Shown: positions 56,212 through 64,000 of the stretch, one piece after another | Numbering within the stretch: the stretch's first letter is position 1 | Layout of the letters: each line of letters begins with the position of its first letter | Assembly (NCBI RefSeq): GCF_900198195.1 | Contig: NZ_LT899436.1 | Location: 1,219,501 to 1,283,500 of the forward strand | Reading direction: 5' to 3' | DNA: 64,000 bases | Origin: Tenacibaculum jejuense | GTDB taxonomy: Bacteria > Bacteroidota > Bacteroidia > Flavobacteriales > Flavobacteriaceae | Notes under the pieces: generated by a model | Databases searched by the model: none | What the model saw: only the letters and a program-made list of their open reading frames with translations | What the model was told of the DNA's origin: nothing | Translations under genes and position numbers: made by a program

Positions 56212-56567
56212 TACTTTGTTTGTAATTTTTTATTCTTAGCTTTTAAAATCTTTAACTTTTCTTCCAAGTTAGTGATAATATCATCTGTTTTATAACTAGC
56301 ATCACTTACAATACTTTCTAATTTGTCTTCCAAAGTGTTTTTCTTTGAATTTATAACTTCAGAAATATTATCAGAAAGGTTTTCCGCTTTGTTTACAATT
56401 TCGTTACTTATTGTATTAGCTTCGTTAACTAGTGTGTCTTTAGCAGAAACAGCACCTTCTTTTATCTTTTTTCTGGTTTTACTTCCTTTATCAGGAGCAA
56501 ATAGAATTCCTAATCCGGCTCCAGCTACAACTCCTAGTAATACTCCTGCAATATTATTGTTATCCAT
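56211..56567 (-). CDS. YtxH domain protein
   Basis: The Gly-rich N-terminal membrane segment GVLLGVVAGAGLGILFAPDK followed by GSKTRKKIKEG is the YtxH/GvpP signature. A long helical, charged tail (residues 35-118) would extend into the cytosol. Related proteins are often induced by stress, and the function is unknown. ATG 56567 is taken as the start; an upstream TTG is not needed. First gene of a three-gene cluster. Confidence 0.85.
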   Translation of the reverse strand: MDNNNIAGVLLGVVAGAGLGILFAPDKGSKTRKKIKEGAVSAKDTLVNEANTISNEIVNKAENLSDNISEVINSKKNTLEDKLESIVSDASYKTDDIITNLEEKLKILKAKNKKLQTK

Positions 56568-56843
56568 ATTATTTCGTTTTTTAATTGTTAATAAATTCAA
56601 TTACAAAATTATACGACTAACATGTTTGATCTTAACTCAAAAACTATAATTGTTGACTCAATTACCCATTTTTAAACGAGTTAATCAGAAAGTTGAGTGA
56701 ATATTTTCTTTAATACTTTAGATTCTAGTGTTGAAAATAATTTTAGCTGTGTTAAGTGTATTTAGGTTAATTTAAACCACTTTAATTTTTGAGATTTCGA
56801 TATTTTTAGTCGAAAAAATTATACAAAAGAGTAGCTTAAAAAT

Positions 56844-56875
56844 AAGAAAAGCCTTAGTTGACTAAAGCTTTTCTT
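56844..56875 (-). terminator. Terminator of the receptor/ABC/hydrolase operon
   Basis: AAGAAAAGC and GCTTTTCTT flank an inner paired section (TTAGT/ACTAA). It lies six bases after the hydrolase stop on the minus strand, with a T-rich tail. Confidence 0.72.
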
Positions 56876-56881
56876 CATGAG

Positions 56882-57934
56882 TTATTTCTTAAGAACATCT
56901 CCAATTACTAGTAGTGTTTCTCCTTTTTTTATTGGAGGAGTTCCAATAGTGAAAAGTATAATTCCATCAGCTTTGGCATAAACAGTTTCTAGTGTTTTGC
57001 CAAAGTAATCTGTGATTTCGCCAACTTTCATTCCTTTAGTAATATAATCTCCAGATTTTTTGAAAGGATAATAAATACCATCAAAAGAACTACTTTGGTA
57101 AGTTCGATTTTCTATGAATAAGTAAGCGTTTTTTTGAATAGCTTTTTCCAAACTAATTTTCATATTTAAATGAATTAGCATATTTAATATCCCTTCTTCT
57201 ATTTTAAGAACAGCTTCATTTTCAACCATTCCTAATCGACCACATTCAATGTCTACAGAAGGAATATTTCTTTTAAAAGCTTCAGCAGAGCAGTATAAAC
57301 TTGGTTTATCTTTTTTTACATAATCTTTTCCTTCTGTTTTAAAAATAACGATATGATCAAAAAGTAAAGCCTCTGCCATTTTTCGACCTTTTGAAGAAGC
57401 AGAAGCCATAGCCACATTTGAATAATATGCAGCATAGGGCATTAAATCTTCAGGAGCATCACCAGCATGTACATCAAGAAAAAAATCTGATTTTGCAATT
57501 ATAGAATTGGTAATAAAATCTGCGATTTTTGCGGTAACTGTTCCGTTAGGATTTCCAGGGAAAGTTCTGTTTAAGTTCTTTCCATCTAAAGCATTTACAA
57601 ATGGAGATCTGTTTGAAAAACTTCCAACATTAGCAATTTGAACTAAAATAACTACACCTTTTAATCTTTTAGGATTAATACTTTTAATTAAACGTTGTCC
57701 TGCCATAATTGGTGGATATTCATAACCGTGAACACCAGCAGTAATTCCTAAAGTGGGTCCTTTTTCGATACCACAGAAAACAGTTACAGGAATAAAGGTT
57801 GTATGGTTTTTATCAGAAATAGGAACTTTAAAATGTTTTTTTGTTCCTGCCGCTATAGTTTCTCCTTGAAAGGAAAATTGACTAAAAGATGCATTTGCAA
57901 GTAAAAAACACAGAATACCAATTAAATATTTCAT
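56882..57934 (-). CDS. Secreted succinylglutamate desuccinylase/aspartoacylase-family protein
   Basis: A zinc hydrolase of the M14-like AstE/ASPA group with a signal peptide (LCFLLANASFSQ), so it acts in the periplasm or outside. Zinc ligands are His69 and Glu72 (GVHGYEYPP) and His156 (DVHAGD), with Arg123 (KNLNRTFPG) and the catalytic Glu230 (VDIECGRLG). Family members cleave N-acyl amino acids or related amides. It is the last gene of the operon, six bases after a DUF3526 permease gene, which suggests that it processes what the receptor or transporter handles. Confidence 0.85.
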   Translation of the reverse strand: MKYLIGILCFLLANASFSQFSFQGETIAAGTKKHFKVPISDKNHTTFIPVTVFCGIEKGPTLGITAGVHGYEYPPIMAGQRLIKSINPKRLKGVVILVQIANVGSFSNRSPFVNALDGKNLNRTFPGNPNGTVTAKIADFITNSIIAKSDFFLDVHAGDAPEDLMPYAAYYSNVAMASASSKGRKMAEALLFDHIVIFKTEGKDYVKKDKPSLYCSAEAFKRNIPSVDIECGRLGMVENEAVLKIEEGILNMLIHLNMKISLEKAIQKNAYLFIENRTYQSSSFDGIYYPFKKSGDYITKGMKVGEITDYFGKTLETVYAKADGIILFTIGTPPIKKGETLLVIGDVLKK

Positions 57935-57940
57935 CTTAAA

Positions 57941-59281
57941 TTATTTTCTAAAGTGTATCAAAAGGCTTGAGCCTAGTAAAATTAAGGTTAATAAAAGGAT
58001 TGGAATAATTGTTTTAATTAAACTAAAGTTGTTTTCTGCTTTAAAAAACTCTGGCTTATAGTTTTTCCAATATACAGAATTCACACTTTCATTTTCAAAA
58101 ATTCTAGGATAGAAATCCAAACGTTTTCTTTCATGAAAATCAGAAGTAGCGTTTAAAAATTTTACATGTTGTACTAAACTTGTGTTGGCTATAGTGTTCA
58201 TCGATAATTGAATTTGTAAAGGAGGAAAAAATTGAGCTATTTGTTTACTCAATTCAGCTCTTTTTTCAATTTTGTTATACATCTTAGAACGTTCTAGTTT
58301 CGATTCATCATCTCCCATTTGTTGCATTGCATAATACCAAACCCACGAAAAACCTTTGTCTTCAACTTTATATTTAGAAAATTGAGGATAATGTGCGTAA
58401 AACTTCTTCATAGTTTCTTGCTTGTCAGTATCCCATCTTTTATGATATTCATCACGTTGTTTAATCGTCATGCTTAAAGCTTCGTCAACTGGGTATTTAT
58501 TAGTGATATAATTATTTACCAATACTGGCAAAAATACAACCAATACGAGCCAACTTGTTAAAAGTGTAATTGCATTTGTATTTGATGAATTTCTTAAAAT
58601 GATAACAAAGAAACAAAGCGCAAACCAAAAAAAGATATAAATGTAACTTATGATAATCATGTTTATAAAGTCACTAGAAAAAGGAATGTTTAATACTATT
58701 TTTGCTAGAATGAATAGTACAGCTAAAACAATAGAAACGAATACTAATCGAATAGATAATTTCATTATTAAATATTGAAAAGTAGACTTTCCTTGTAGTG
58801 TCACCATTTTCCAAGTTCCATTTTCTTCTTCTTCCGATAGAATATTGAAATTTAAAGCAATAATAACTAAAGGAAATAGAAAGATAATAAGGAAACTTAA
58901 ATCTAAATTTCCGACTTGCAAACGCATTGGGTTCACTAAATCTGTATCATATTTCTGACCTTCAAGATTTAAAATCTTGACATTTTGAATATGAGAATTT
59001 ACATCGCTTTGTCCAATCGCTATTCCAGCAGTAGGTTGTAAATTATTGATGAACGAAAATTTTAAATAATACAATAATAAACCAATATCATCTTTATGTA
59101 AATGAACTTGATTTTCTATATGTTTTCGTTGTTGTTCTGTCGTTTTTTCTATTGCAGTTTGCTTCTGATTAAGAAACTGTTTTCCTGTACTAATTCCTAG
59201 AATTCCCAAAAGTATTAAAATTCCAAAGGCAAGTAGTACGGTTTTCGATCTAAAAAACTGTTTTATTAATAATGTATACAC
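57941..59281 (-). CDS. DUF3526 ABC-2 permease 2
   Basis: One N-terminal helix (TVLLAFGILILLGILGISTG), a large external domain, then five helices beginning LDLSFLIIFLFPLVIIALNF and a final C-terminal helix. NILSEEEENGTWKMVTLQGK is the typical cytosolic loop. The start is GTG 59281, with no nearby ATG. Paralogue of the next upstream permease. Likely forms a heterodimer with it. Confidence 0.87.
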   Translation of the reverse strand: MYTLLIKQFFRSKTVLLAFGILILLGILGISTGKQFLNQKQTAIEKTTEQQRKHIENQVHLHKDDIGLLLYYLKFSFINNLQPTAGIAIGQSDVNSHIQNVKILNLEGQKYDTDLVNPMRLQVGNLDLSFLIIFLFPLVIIALNFNILSEEEENGTWKMVTLQGKSTFQYLIMKLSIRLVFVSIVLAVLFILAKIVLNIPFSSDFINMIIISYIYIFFWFALCFFVIILRNSSNTNAITLLTSWLVLVVFLPVLVNNYITNKYPVDEALSMTIKQRDEYHKRWDTDKQETMKKFYAHYPQFSKYKVEDKGFSWVWYYAMQQMGDDESKLERSKMYNKIEKRAELSKQIAQFFPPLQIQLSMNTIANTSLVQHVKFLNATSDFHERKRLDFYPRIFENESVNSVYWKNYKPEFFKAENNFSLIKTIIPILLLTLILLGSSLLIHFRK

Positions 59282-59282
59282 T

Positions 59283-60731
59283 TTAGATAATTTTAAAACG
59301 GTTAGAAAATTTTATCATAATTATAAAAGAGGAGATTAACCAAACAAAAAGACTGATGAAAGCCAAAAGTTGATTTTTTATCGTTTTACTTACGGATAAA
59401 AATTTGTATTCAAATTTTGGAGCAGATTTCCAGTATTCTTGTCCAACAACATGAACTTTTCCTTCGCTACTTGTTGCTTTATTACTTATAAACTTCATTT
59501 GAAGTTCATTCATGTATTGAGATTGTTTATATCTGTACTTTTCAGTCTGATTCAAGAAACCTACATAGGTAGTGAAATCTGTTCCAGATAAACTCATAGA
59601 TAAGTTTTTAATAGCTAAATAAGGATTGAAGATCACCAAACCATTGGTTATACTATTCTGATTTTTGTATGATTGAATTAATTTATCTTGTTCTTGATTG
59701 TAAATTAAAGCTGTTTGTTCTTCTCCTTTACTCATTAAGAATCCGCTATAATTGAATGGTAAGTCTTTAACGTCGGTAACATTGTGGACTTTTAAAATTG
59801 AATCTCTAAGTCTATTAAAATGAGGATCGTTAGGATCGTGACTATCTCCTTTTTTAGAAACCTCTTCTTCAACTTCAGCTCTAAATTCAATTTTAGATAA
59901 GTTTGGGTAAATAGAGTTACCTAATACTTGTGAAGTTTTTGGAATGATAACAAAGAATAATAACCAACCGCCTAATAAAGTTAATAAGGCTTTATTTGAA
60001 TTGGCACTTCGCCCGGAAATAATTATGGTAAGGCAACATAATATGGCATAAAATAAGATGTAACATATGCTTATTAAAATTATACGTACTACTACGGCAT
60101 TATTTTCAAGATGAAAATCATCTACCAAAGCGATACTCCAAAGTGCTAATAAAGCAGGAATAAAAAATAAAGTAGCAATAAGAAATAGTCCTAAAGATTT
60201 TCCAAATAATAATTCTTTCATGGATACACCTTGGGTGTAATAAATTTTTAGAGTTCCGCTTTCTTTTTCAGAAGAAATAGCTGCATAACCAATAAAGAAA
60301 ATTATTAAAGGTAAAATTAACTGTAGTAGCATAGCTATGTTTAAATCTCCAAAACGAACTAATCCGGTTGATAAACTTGCTTCTGAGAAATTTGCTGTAT
60401 TTTGCCTGTGGGCTTCTAAAAAAATAGAATTACCAGTATAGCTTTCAATTCCAGAATCAAAAATTCGTAACGGATGTTGAGTTCGGAACGCGAAAGTTCC
60501 GAAATGTGCCATACGATGTGGATGTTTGTCTGGATTATCTTCCCAACTTTTTCTAGCTTTATCTTGATGATGTTCTATGGTATGATGATTTGCTTCAAAA
60601 GCATTCCAACCATCTACAGTTACATAAACAAGTATAAATAAGAAAATTATTAATAGAGCCAAAAGACCTTTAGAATTAAAGGTCTTTTTAAAGAACTGTT
60701 TTGCTATTAAAAAAACAACAGATTTTTTCAT
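59283..60731 (-). CDS. DUF3526 ABC-2 permease 1
   Basis: An inner-membrane protein of 482 residues with an N-terminal helix (GLLALLIIFLFILVYVTVDG), an external loop, and about five later helices (IAMLLQLILPLIIFFIGYAA on). AISSEKESGTLKIYYTQGVS is the family loop. The loop at 42-90 is unusually His-rich (His49, 50, 54, 55, 70, 72, 76, 86), which could bind metal; the MAHFGTFAF part is common in the family. It follows the receptor by three bases and precedes its paralogue by one. Confidence 0.87.
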   Translation of the reverse strand: MKKSVVFLIAKQFFKKTFNSKGLLALLIIFLFILVYVTVDGWNAFEANHHTIEHHQDKARKSWEDNPDKHPHRMAHFGTFAFRTQHPLRIFDSGIESYTGNSIFLEAHRQNTANFSEASLSTGLVRFGDLNIAMLLQLILPLIIFFIGYAAISSEKESGTLKIYYTQGVSMKELLFGKSLGLFLIATLFFIPALLALWSIALVDDFHLENNAVVVRIILISICYILFYAILCCLTIIISGRSANSNKALLTLLGGWLLFFVIIPKTSQVLGNSIYPNLSKIEFRAEVEEEVSKKGDSHDPNDPHFNRLRDSILKVHNVTDVKDLPFNYSGFLMSKGEEQTALIYNQEQDKLIQSYKNQNSITNGLVIFNPYLAIKNLSMSLSGTDFTTYVGFLNQTEKYRYKQSQYMNELQMKFISNKATSSEGKVHVVGQEYWKSAPKFEYKFLSVSKTIKNQLLAFISLFVWLISSFIIMIKFSNRFKII

Positions 60732-60734
60732 CTA

Positions 60735-63239
60735 TTAAAATTTATAAGTAACGTTTAGTAAAACATTGCTTGGTGCACCAGGAGCTAATCTTGAAGGGAA
60801 AAGACCACCTAGCCAATATTTTTTATCGAATACATTATTCGCTTTAAGTGTTAATTGAATACCAGTATTTGCTGGTTTGTAATATAAAGCAGCGTCAAAT
60901 ACGGTATATTCAGGTAATAATACTCTATCTGGAAGATAACTTGGTGTATACCATGTAAACCTTTCATCTACATACTGAGCACCAAAACCAATTCCAATAT
61001 CTTTTAATGTTTTAGTAGTAAAATCATAACGTCCCCAAAAATTAAAATTGTGTTTTGGAGCACCTCCAATGCGTTCACCAACTAAATCTTGTACAGAATC
61101 TTCTATAATTTTAGCGTCATTAAAACCATACGATGCAGTAATTTGGAAATCAGGTGTTAAGTAACCAGAAATATCCATTTCAAAACCTCTACTTCGTTGC
61201 TTACCTATAGTTGTTAAATCTTCTCTAACAAAAACATCACCTACTAAAATATTTTTCTGAGTAACTTCAAATAAAGCAAAGTTTGCATTTAATTTTCCAT
61301 TTAAGAAATATCCTTTTGCTCCAAATTCTAGTAAACGACTTTCAAGTGGATCAAATCTTCCTGGAGAAGCTTGTCCGAAGAAACCTTCTGCACTAGGAGA
61401 CAAAGACACAGTATTTGTATGTGGTTGGAAACCTTCTAAATAAGTACCATACGCACTAATATCATCGGTAATTTCATAAGTTAAACCTAGTCTTGGAATA
61501 AAAGATTCTTGTCTAAATTTTTGTTCATTAGTTCCGTTGTAATCAAAAATATCTGAAAACCATTCATACCTTAAGTTTACTAAAGCAGAGAATTTACCTA
61601 TTTTAAATTGATTTTGAAGATAAATTCCGTCAGATGTTGTAAAGTTTGCTGGGATTTCAGTTTGTGTAAGTGCATAACTACTCGTATTTCTAATACCGTT
61701 AAAAGGATTTGTTAAATCTAAATGTGGAACAGCAGGTACTAATAATCCATTTGCTTGTTGAAAATCAGCAGGATCAGTAGCGTTTGCACCAGAAGGTCTA
61801 AATCTTTTGGTGCTACCGTCTAGTAATAAATAATCTCTAGCAGTATTAGTGCCATAAACACCTCTTTCCCAACGTGTGGCGTCATATCCAACTAAAATTT
61901 TATTGGTGAAATTATCATTTTTAATGTCATAGTTAAAAAAAGTACTTACATTGTTAGTGTTCCAAGCTTGCTGTCTTTCATTGTATCGCATGGCAATAAG
62001 ATTAGGAACTATATCTCCATTAATGTCATAAGCACCACGGAAAGCATCTGCCCTATGTTCTTTTAAATCTTCATCCCAAGTTTGTTTCATGTATTGAGCA
62101 TTAAACCCAAAGTTTTCAGTAAATTTTTTACTAAAACTAGCCATAAACATTACTTCTTTGGTATTGTAAAAGTCATTTAAAGCACCAGGATTTAAACTGA
62201 TAGGAGTACTGTTAGGATCGTAATCTGCTCCAACTGGAGTAAAAATAGGTTGTCCTCTATCTAAGTTACCATCAGCAAGATTATAGATCATTTCTACATT
62301 AAGAGCAGTGCTTTCATTTGGGATATAACTAATAGACGGTGATACTAAAAAGGTATTATTATTAACAATATCTCTAAACGAATCTGCTTCTTGGTATGCG
62401 GCATTAAAACGATATAATAAAGTTTTTTCTTCATTTAAAGGACCTGTAAAATCTGCAGTAGTTCTTAAGGTTCCGAAACTACCAGCAGCAATAGAAATCT
62501 CGCTGCGTTTTTCTTTTAAAGGCTTTTTAGTTACCATGTTTACAGTACCTCCAGGGTCTGCACTAGAGAAAGTAACAGAAGAAGGTCCTTTGATTACTTC
62601 TACACGTTCTAAATGTGAGGTAATTGGCTGAATAAAATAAAATTGACGCGTACGCATACCATTCACTACTTGACCATCGTCTGCTTGGGTAATACCTCGA
62701 ATATTATAATGATTGTATAAACCTGTAATAGAAACATTACTTACAGTTTTTACGGCTTCTGTTAATTGAAATGCTTGACGATCTGCAATTAATTCTTTTG
62801 TTACAGTAGAAACAGCTTGTGGTAATTCTTTATTTTTTATAGCAATTTTTGTTGCTGAAAAAGAATAATCACTATTATAATCATCTCGTTTTCTACCTAT
62901 AATTTCTACAGATTGAAGTAATTCTGCAGACTCTTTCAAAATTATGTTACCTAAATCGATATTATTGTCAGCTATAGTTACAGCTTTAGTTTGTGTTTCA
63001 AAACCAACAAATGAGATACGAATTAAATAATCATCATTTTTACTAGCCTCTAATATGAATTTACCATCATAATCTGTTACAACTCCTCTGATGTTTTTAG
63101 ATGCTTTTGTTAAAATAACATTAGCACCAAAAATAGGGGTGTTATCCGTATCTAAAACTGTCCCCGTAATTCTAGATTGTGAAAAACTTACATGTACCAG
63201 AAATATAAAGATTCCTAGTACTAACTTTCTAAATTTCAT
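60735..63239 (-). CDS. TonB-dependent siderophore-type receptor
   Basis: An 834-residue outer-membrane receptor. Signal peptide (IFIFLVHVSFSQ), a CarboxypepD-regulatory-like N-terminal domain (ITGTVLDTDNTPIFGANVIL), a plug (QAVSTVTKELIADRQAFQLT, VEVIKGPSSVTFSSADPGGT) and a 22-strand barrel with a C-terminal aromatic (VLLNVTYKF). The plug motif is FhuE/FpvA-like, typical of siderophore uptake. ATG 63239 gives the signal peptide; a longer frame upstream would run into the ATPase gene. It lies between an ABC ATPase and two permeases. Confidence 0.92.
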   Translation of the reverse strand: MKFRKLVLGIFIFLVHVSFSQSRITGTVLDTDNTPIFGANVILTKASKNIRGVVTDYDGKFILEASKNDDYLIRISFVGFETQTKAVTIADNNIDLGNIILKESAELLQSVEIIGRKRDDYNSDYSFSATKIAIKNKELPQAVSTVTKELIADRQAFQLTEAVKTVSNVSITGLYNHYNIRGITQADDGQVVNGMRTRQFYFIQPITSHLERVEVIKGPSSVTFSSADPGGTVNMVTKKPLKEKRSEISIAAGSFGTLRTTADFTGPLNEEKTLLYRFNAAYQEADSFRDIVNNNTFLVSPSISYIPNESTALNVEMIYNLADGNLDRGQPIFTPVGADYDPNSTPISLNPGALNDFYNTKEVMFMASFSKKFTENFGFNAQYMKQTWDEDLKEHRADAFRGAYDINGDIVPNLIAMRYNERQQAWNTNNVSTFFNYDIKNDNFTNKILVGYDATRWERGVYGTNTARDYLLLDGSTKRFRPSGANATDPADFQQANGLLVPAVPHLDLTNPFNGIRNTSSYALTQTEIPANFTTSDGIYLQNQFKIGKFSALVNLRYEWFSDIFDYNGTNEQKFRQESFIPRLGLTYEITDDISAYGTYLEGFQPHTNTVSLSPSAEGFFGQASPGRFDPLESRLLEFGAKGYFLNGKLNANFALFEVTQKNILVGDVFVREDLTTIGKQRSRGFEMDISGYLTPDFQITASYGFNDAKIIEDSVQDLVGERIGGAPKHNFNFWGRYDFTTKTLKDIGIGFGAQYVDERFTWYTPSYLPDRVLLPEYTVFDAALYYKPANTGIQLTLKANNVFDKKYWLGGLFPSRLAPGAPSNVLLNVTYKF

Positions 63240-63259
63240 TATTGTGTATTTATATTGGT

Positions 63260-63955
63260 TTAAATTGTTTTGATATATAGTTCTTGCAATTGCTGAGCTG
63301 AAATATTTTCTGTTTCTTCGATATGAACTAATGTACCTTCTTTCATTATTCCTATTCGGGCACATATATTAACAGCGTTAAATATATCGTGAGTGGCCAT
63401 TAATATTCCAACTCCATTAGCTGATAGCTCTTTACAAGTATTTGCAAATTCAACAGAAGCTTTAGGATCTAAACCAGATGTAGGTTCATCCATTAAAATA
63501 TAAGAAGCATTTTTTGCTAAGGCTATAGCAATTCCAACTTTTTGTCGCATTCCTTTAGAATACTTTTTTAGTTTTTTCTTGAAGGCTTCCGGTTCTAGAT
63601 TGGCTTTAGTTAAGTATTGTTTTAATTCTTCTTCACTATAAGAAAAACCAGCTAATCTACTGAAGAAATCAAGGTTTTCTAGTCCTGTTAAATTCCCATA
63701 TAATTGAACAATTTCAGGAATGTATGCGATGGCGTTTTTTGTTGAGTTATTATTTTTATTGACAGGGATTTCATCAATAAGAGCTTCACCAGATGAAGGT
63801 TCTAATAAGCCTAAAAAAATATTGATTGTAGTAGTTTTACCGGCTCCATTTTGTCCGAGTAGACAAAAAATTTCTCCGGGAGCTACAGAAAAACTTAAAT
63901 CTTTTAACGCTATTTTTTCATTATAGCGCATGCTAAGTTTTTTAGCTTGTAACAT
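63260..63955 (-). CDS. ABC-2 type ATP-binding protein
   Basis: Cytosolic ATPase of 231 residues: Walker A LLGQNGAGKTTTINIFL, signature YSKGMRQKVGIA, Walker B YILMDEPTSGLDP and switch His in MATHDIFNA. It is the first gene seen of the operon (receptor, two permeases, hydrolase) and probably energises the DUF3526 permeases. The 45 bases upstream are too few to show a promoter. Confidence 0.93.
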   Translation of the reverse strand: MLQAKKLSMRYNEKIALKDLSFSVAPGEIFCLLGQNGAGKTTTINIFLGLLEPSSGEALIDEIPVNKNNNSTKNAIAYIPEIVQLYGNLTGLENLDFFSRLAGFSYSEEELKQYLTKANLEPEAFKKKLKKYSKGMRQKVGIAIALAKNASYILMDEPTSGLDPKASVEFANTCKELSANGVGILMATHDIFNAVNICARIGIMKEGTLVHIEETENISAQQLQELYIKTI

Positions 63956-64000
63956 AATAATTGTATTTAAATATGAAAAATGAGTCCTTAAGAATTAAGA

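Noticed and set aside
63240..63365. Longer N-terminus of the TonB receptor
   Set aside because: It would overlap the ABC ATPase gene by about 106 bases and destroy the signal peptide, which begins at ATG 63239.

Overview
The window reads as chromosome of a low-GC Flavobacteriaceae bacterium (Bacteroidota), probably marine and gliding. The evidence is type IX secretion/gliding genes (porU, porV, gldJ), a secreted enzyme with a type IX C-terminal sorting domain, membrane-anchored AraC regulators, an adenosylcobalamin-dependent methylmalonyl-CoA mutase split into two subunits, Bacteroidota-type promoters (TTG, about 19 nt, TAnnTTTG) and very AT-rich DNA. The genus cannot be fixed; Tenacibaculum- or Polaribacter-like is only a guess.

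Layout. 1-443: 3' end of a membrane sugar transferase, with a strong terminator. 525-1321: a badly decayed IS3-family transposase that no intact ORF reveals. 1.4-6.7 kb: a ketoacyl synthase III-like gene, guaA and a LysM/periplasmic-binding lipoprotein, then cdd. 6.8-13.2 kb: porU-porV (minus) divergent from gldJ (plus). 13.2-15.4 kb: murF converging on an N-acetylglucosamine kinase-like gene. 15.5-21.9 kb: polysaccharide export block with phosphatase, BY-kinase, export lipoprotein and sugar epimerase/dehydratase. 22.0-25.1 kb: fused cytochrome c biogenesis protein. 25.2-32.7 kb: a long compact operon, udk-ftsB-methylmalonyl-CoA mutase small subunit-two paralogous unknowns-large subunit-vanW-psd. 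32.8 kb: tRNA-Thr. 32.9-38.0 kb: UspA, a lipoprotein esterase, and an ECF sigma/anti-sigma/DUF4097 module. 38.1-43.2 kb: two membrane AraC regulators around a secreted nuclease/phosphatase-family protein and a CPBP protease. 43.3-49.7 kb: fatty acid beta-oxidation operon (marR-fadB-fadA-fadE) interrupted by a small four-helix-bundle gene flanked by inverted short repeats. 50.1-55.6 kb: ABC-2 exporter, MscS channel, two unknown proteins and a sigma-54 response regulator without a DNA-binding domain. 55.7-56.6 kb: YtxH/holin-like envelope proteins. 56.9-64 kb: an operon of ABC ATPase, TonB siderophore-type receptor, two DUF3526 permeases and a secreted M14-type hydrolase.

How parts fit: PorU is the sortase expected to process the sorting domain of the 39.5 kb enzyme, and PorV shuttles such cargo. 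The BY-kinase and CpsB-type phosphatase are a phosphorylation/dephosphorylation pair controlling polysaccharide export. MarR with two palindromes in front of it most likely represses the beta-oxidation operon, and methylmalonyl-CoA mutase would receive propionyl-CoA-derived carbon. The candidates most worth a second look are the 47-bp duplication that makes a 16-codon leader ORF, the paralogous pair inside the mutase operon, the repeat-flanked four-helix-bundle cassette, and the receptor/ABC/hydrolase operon.
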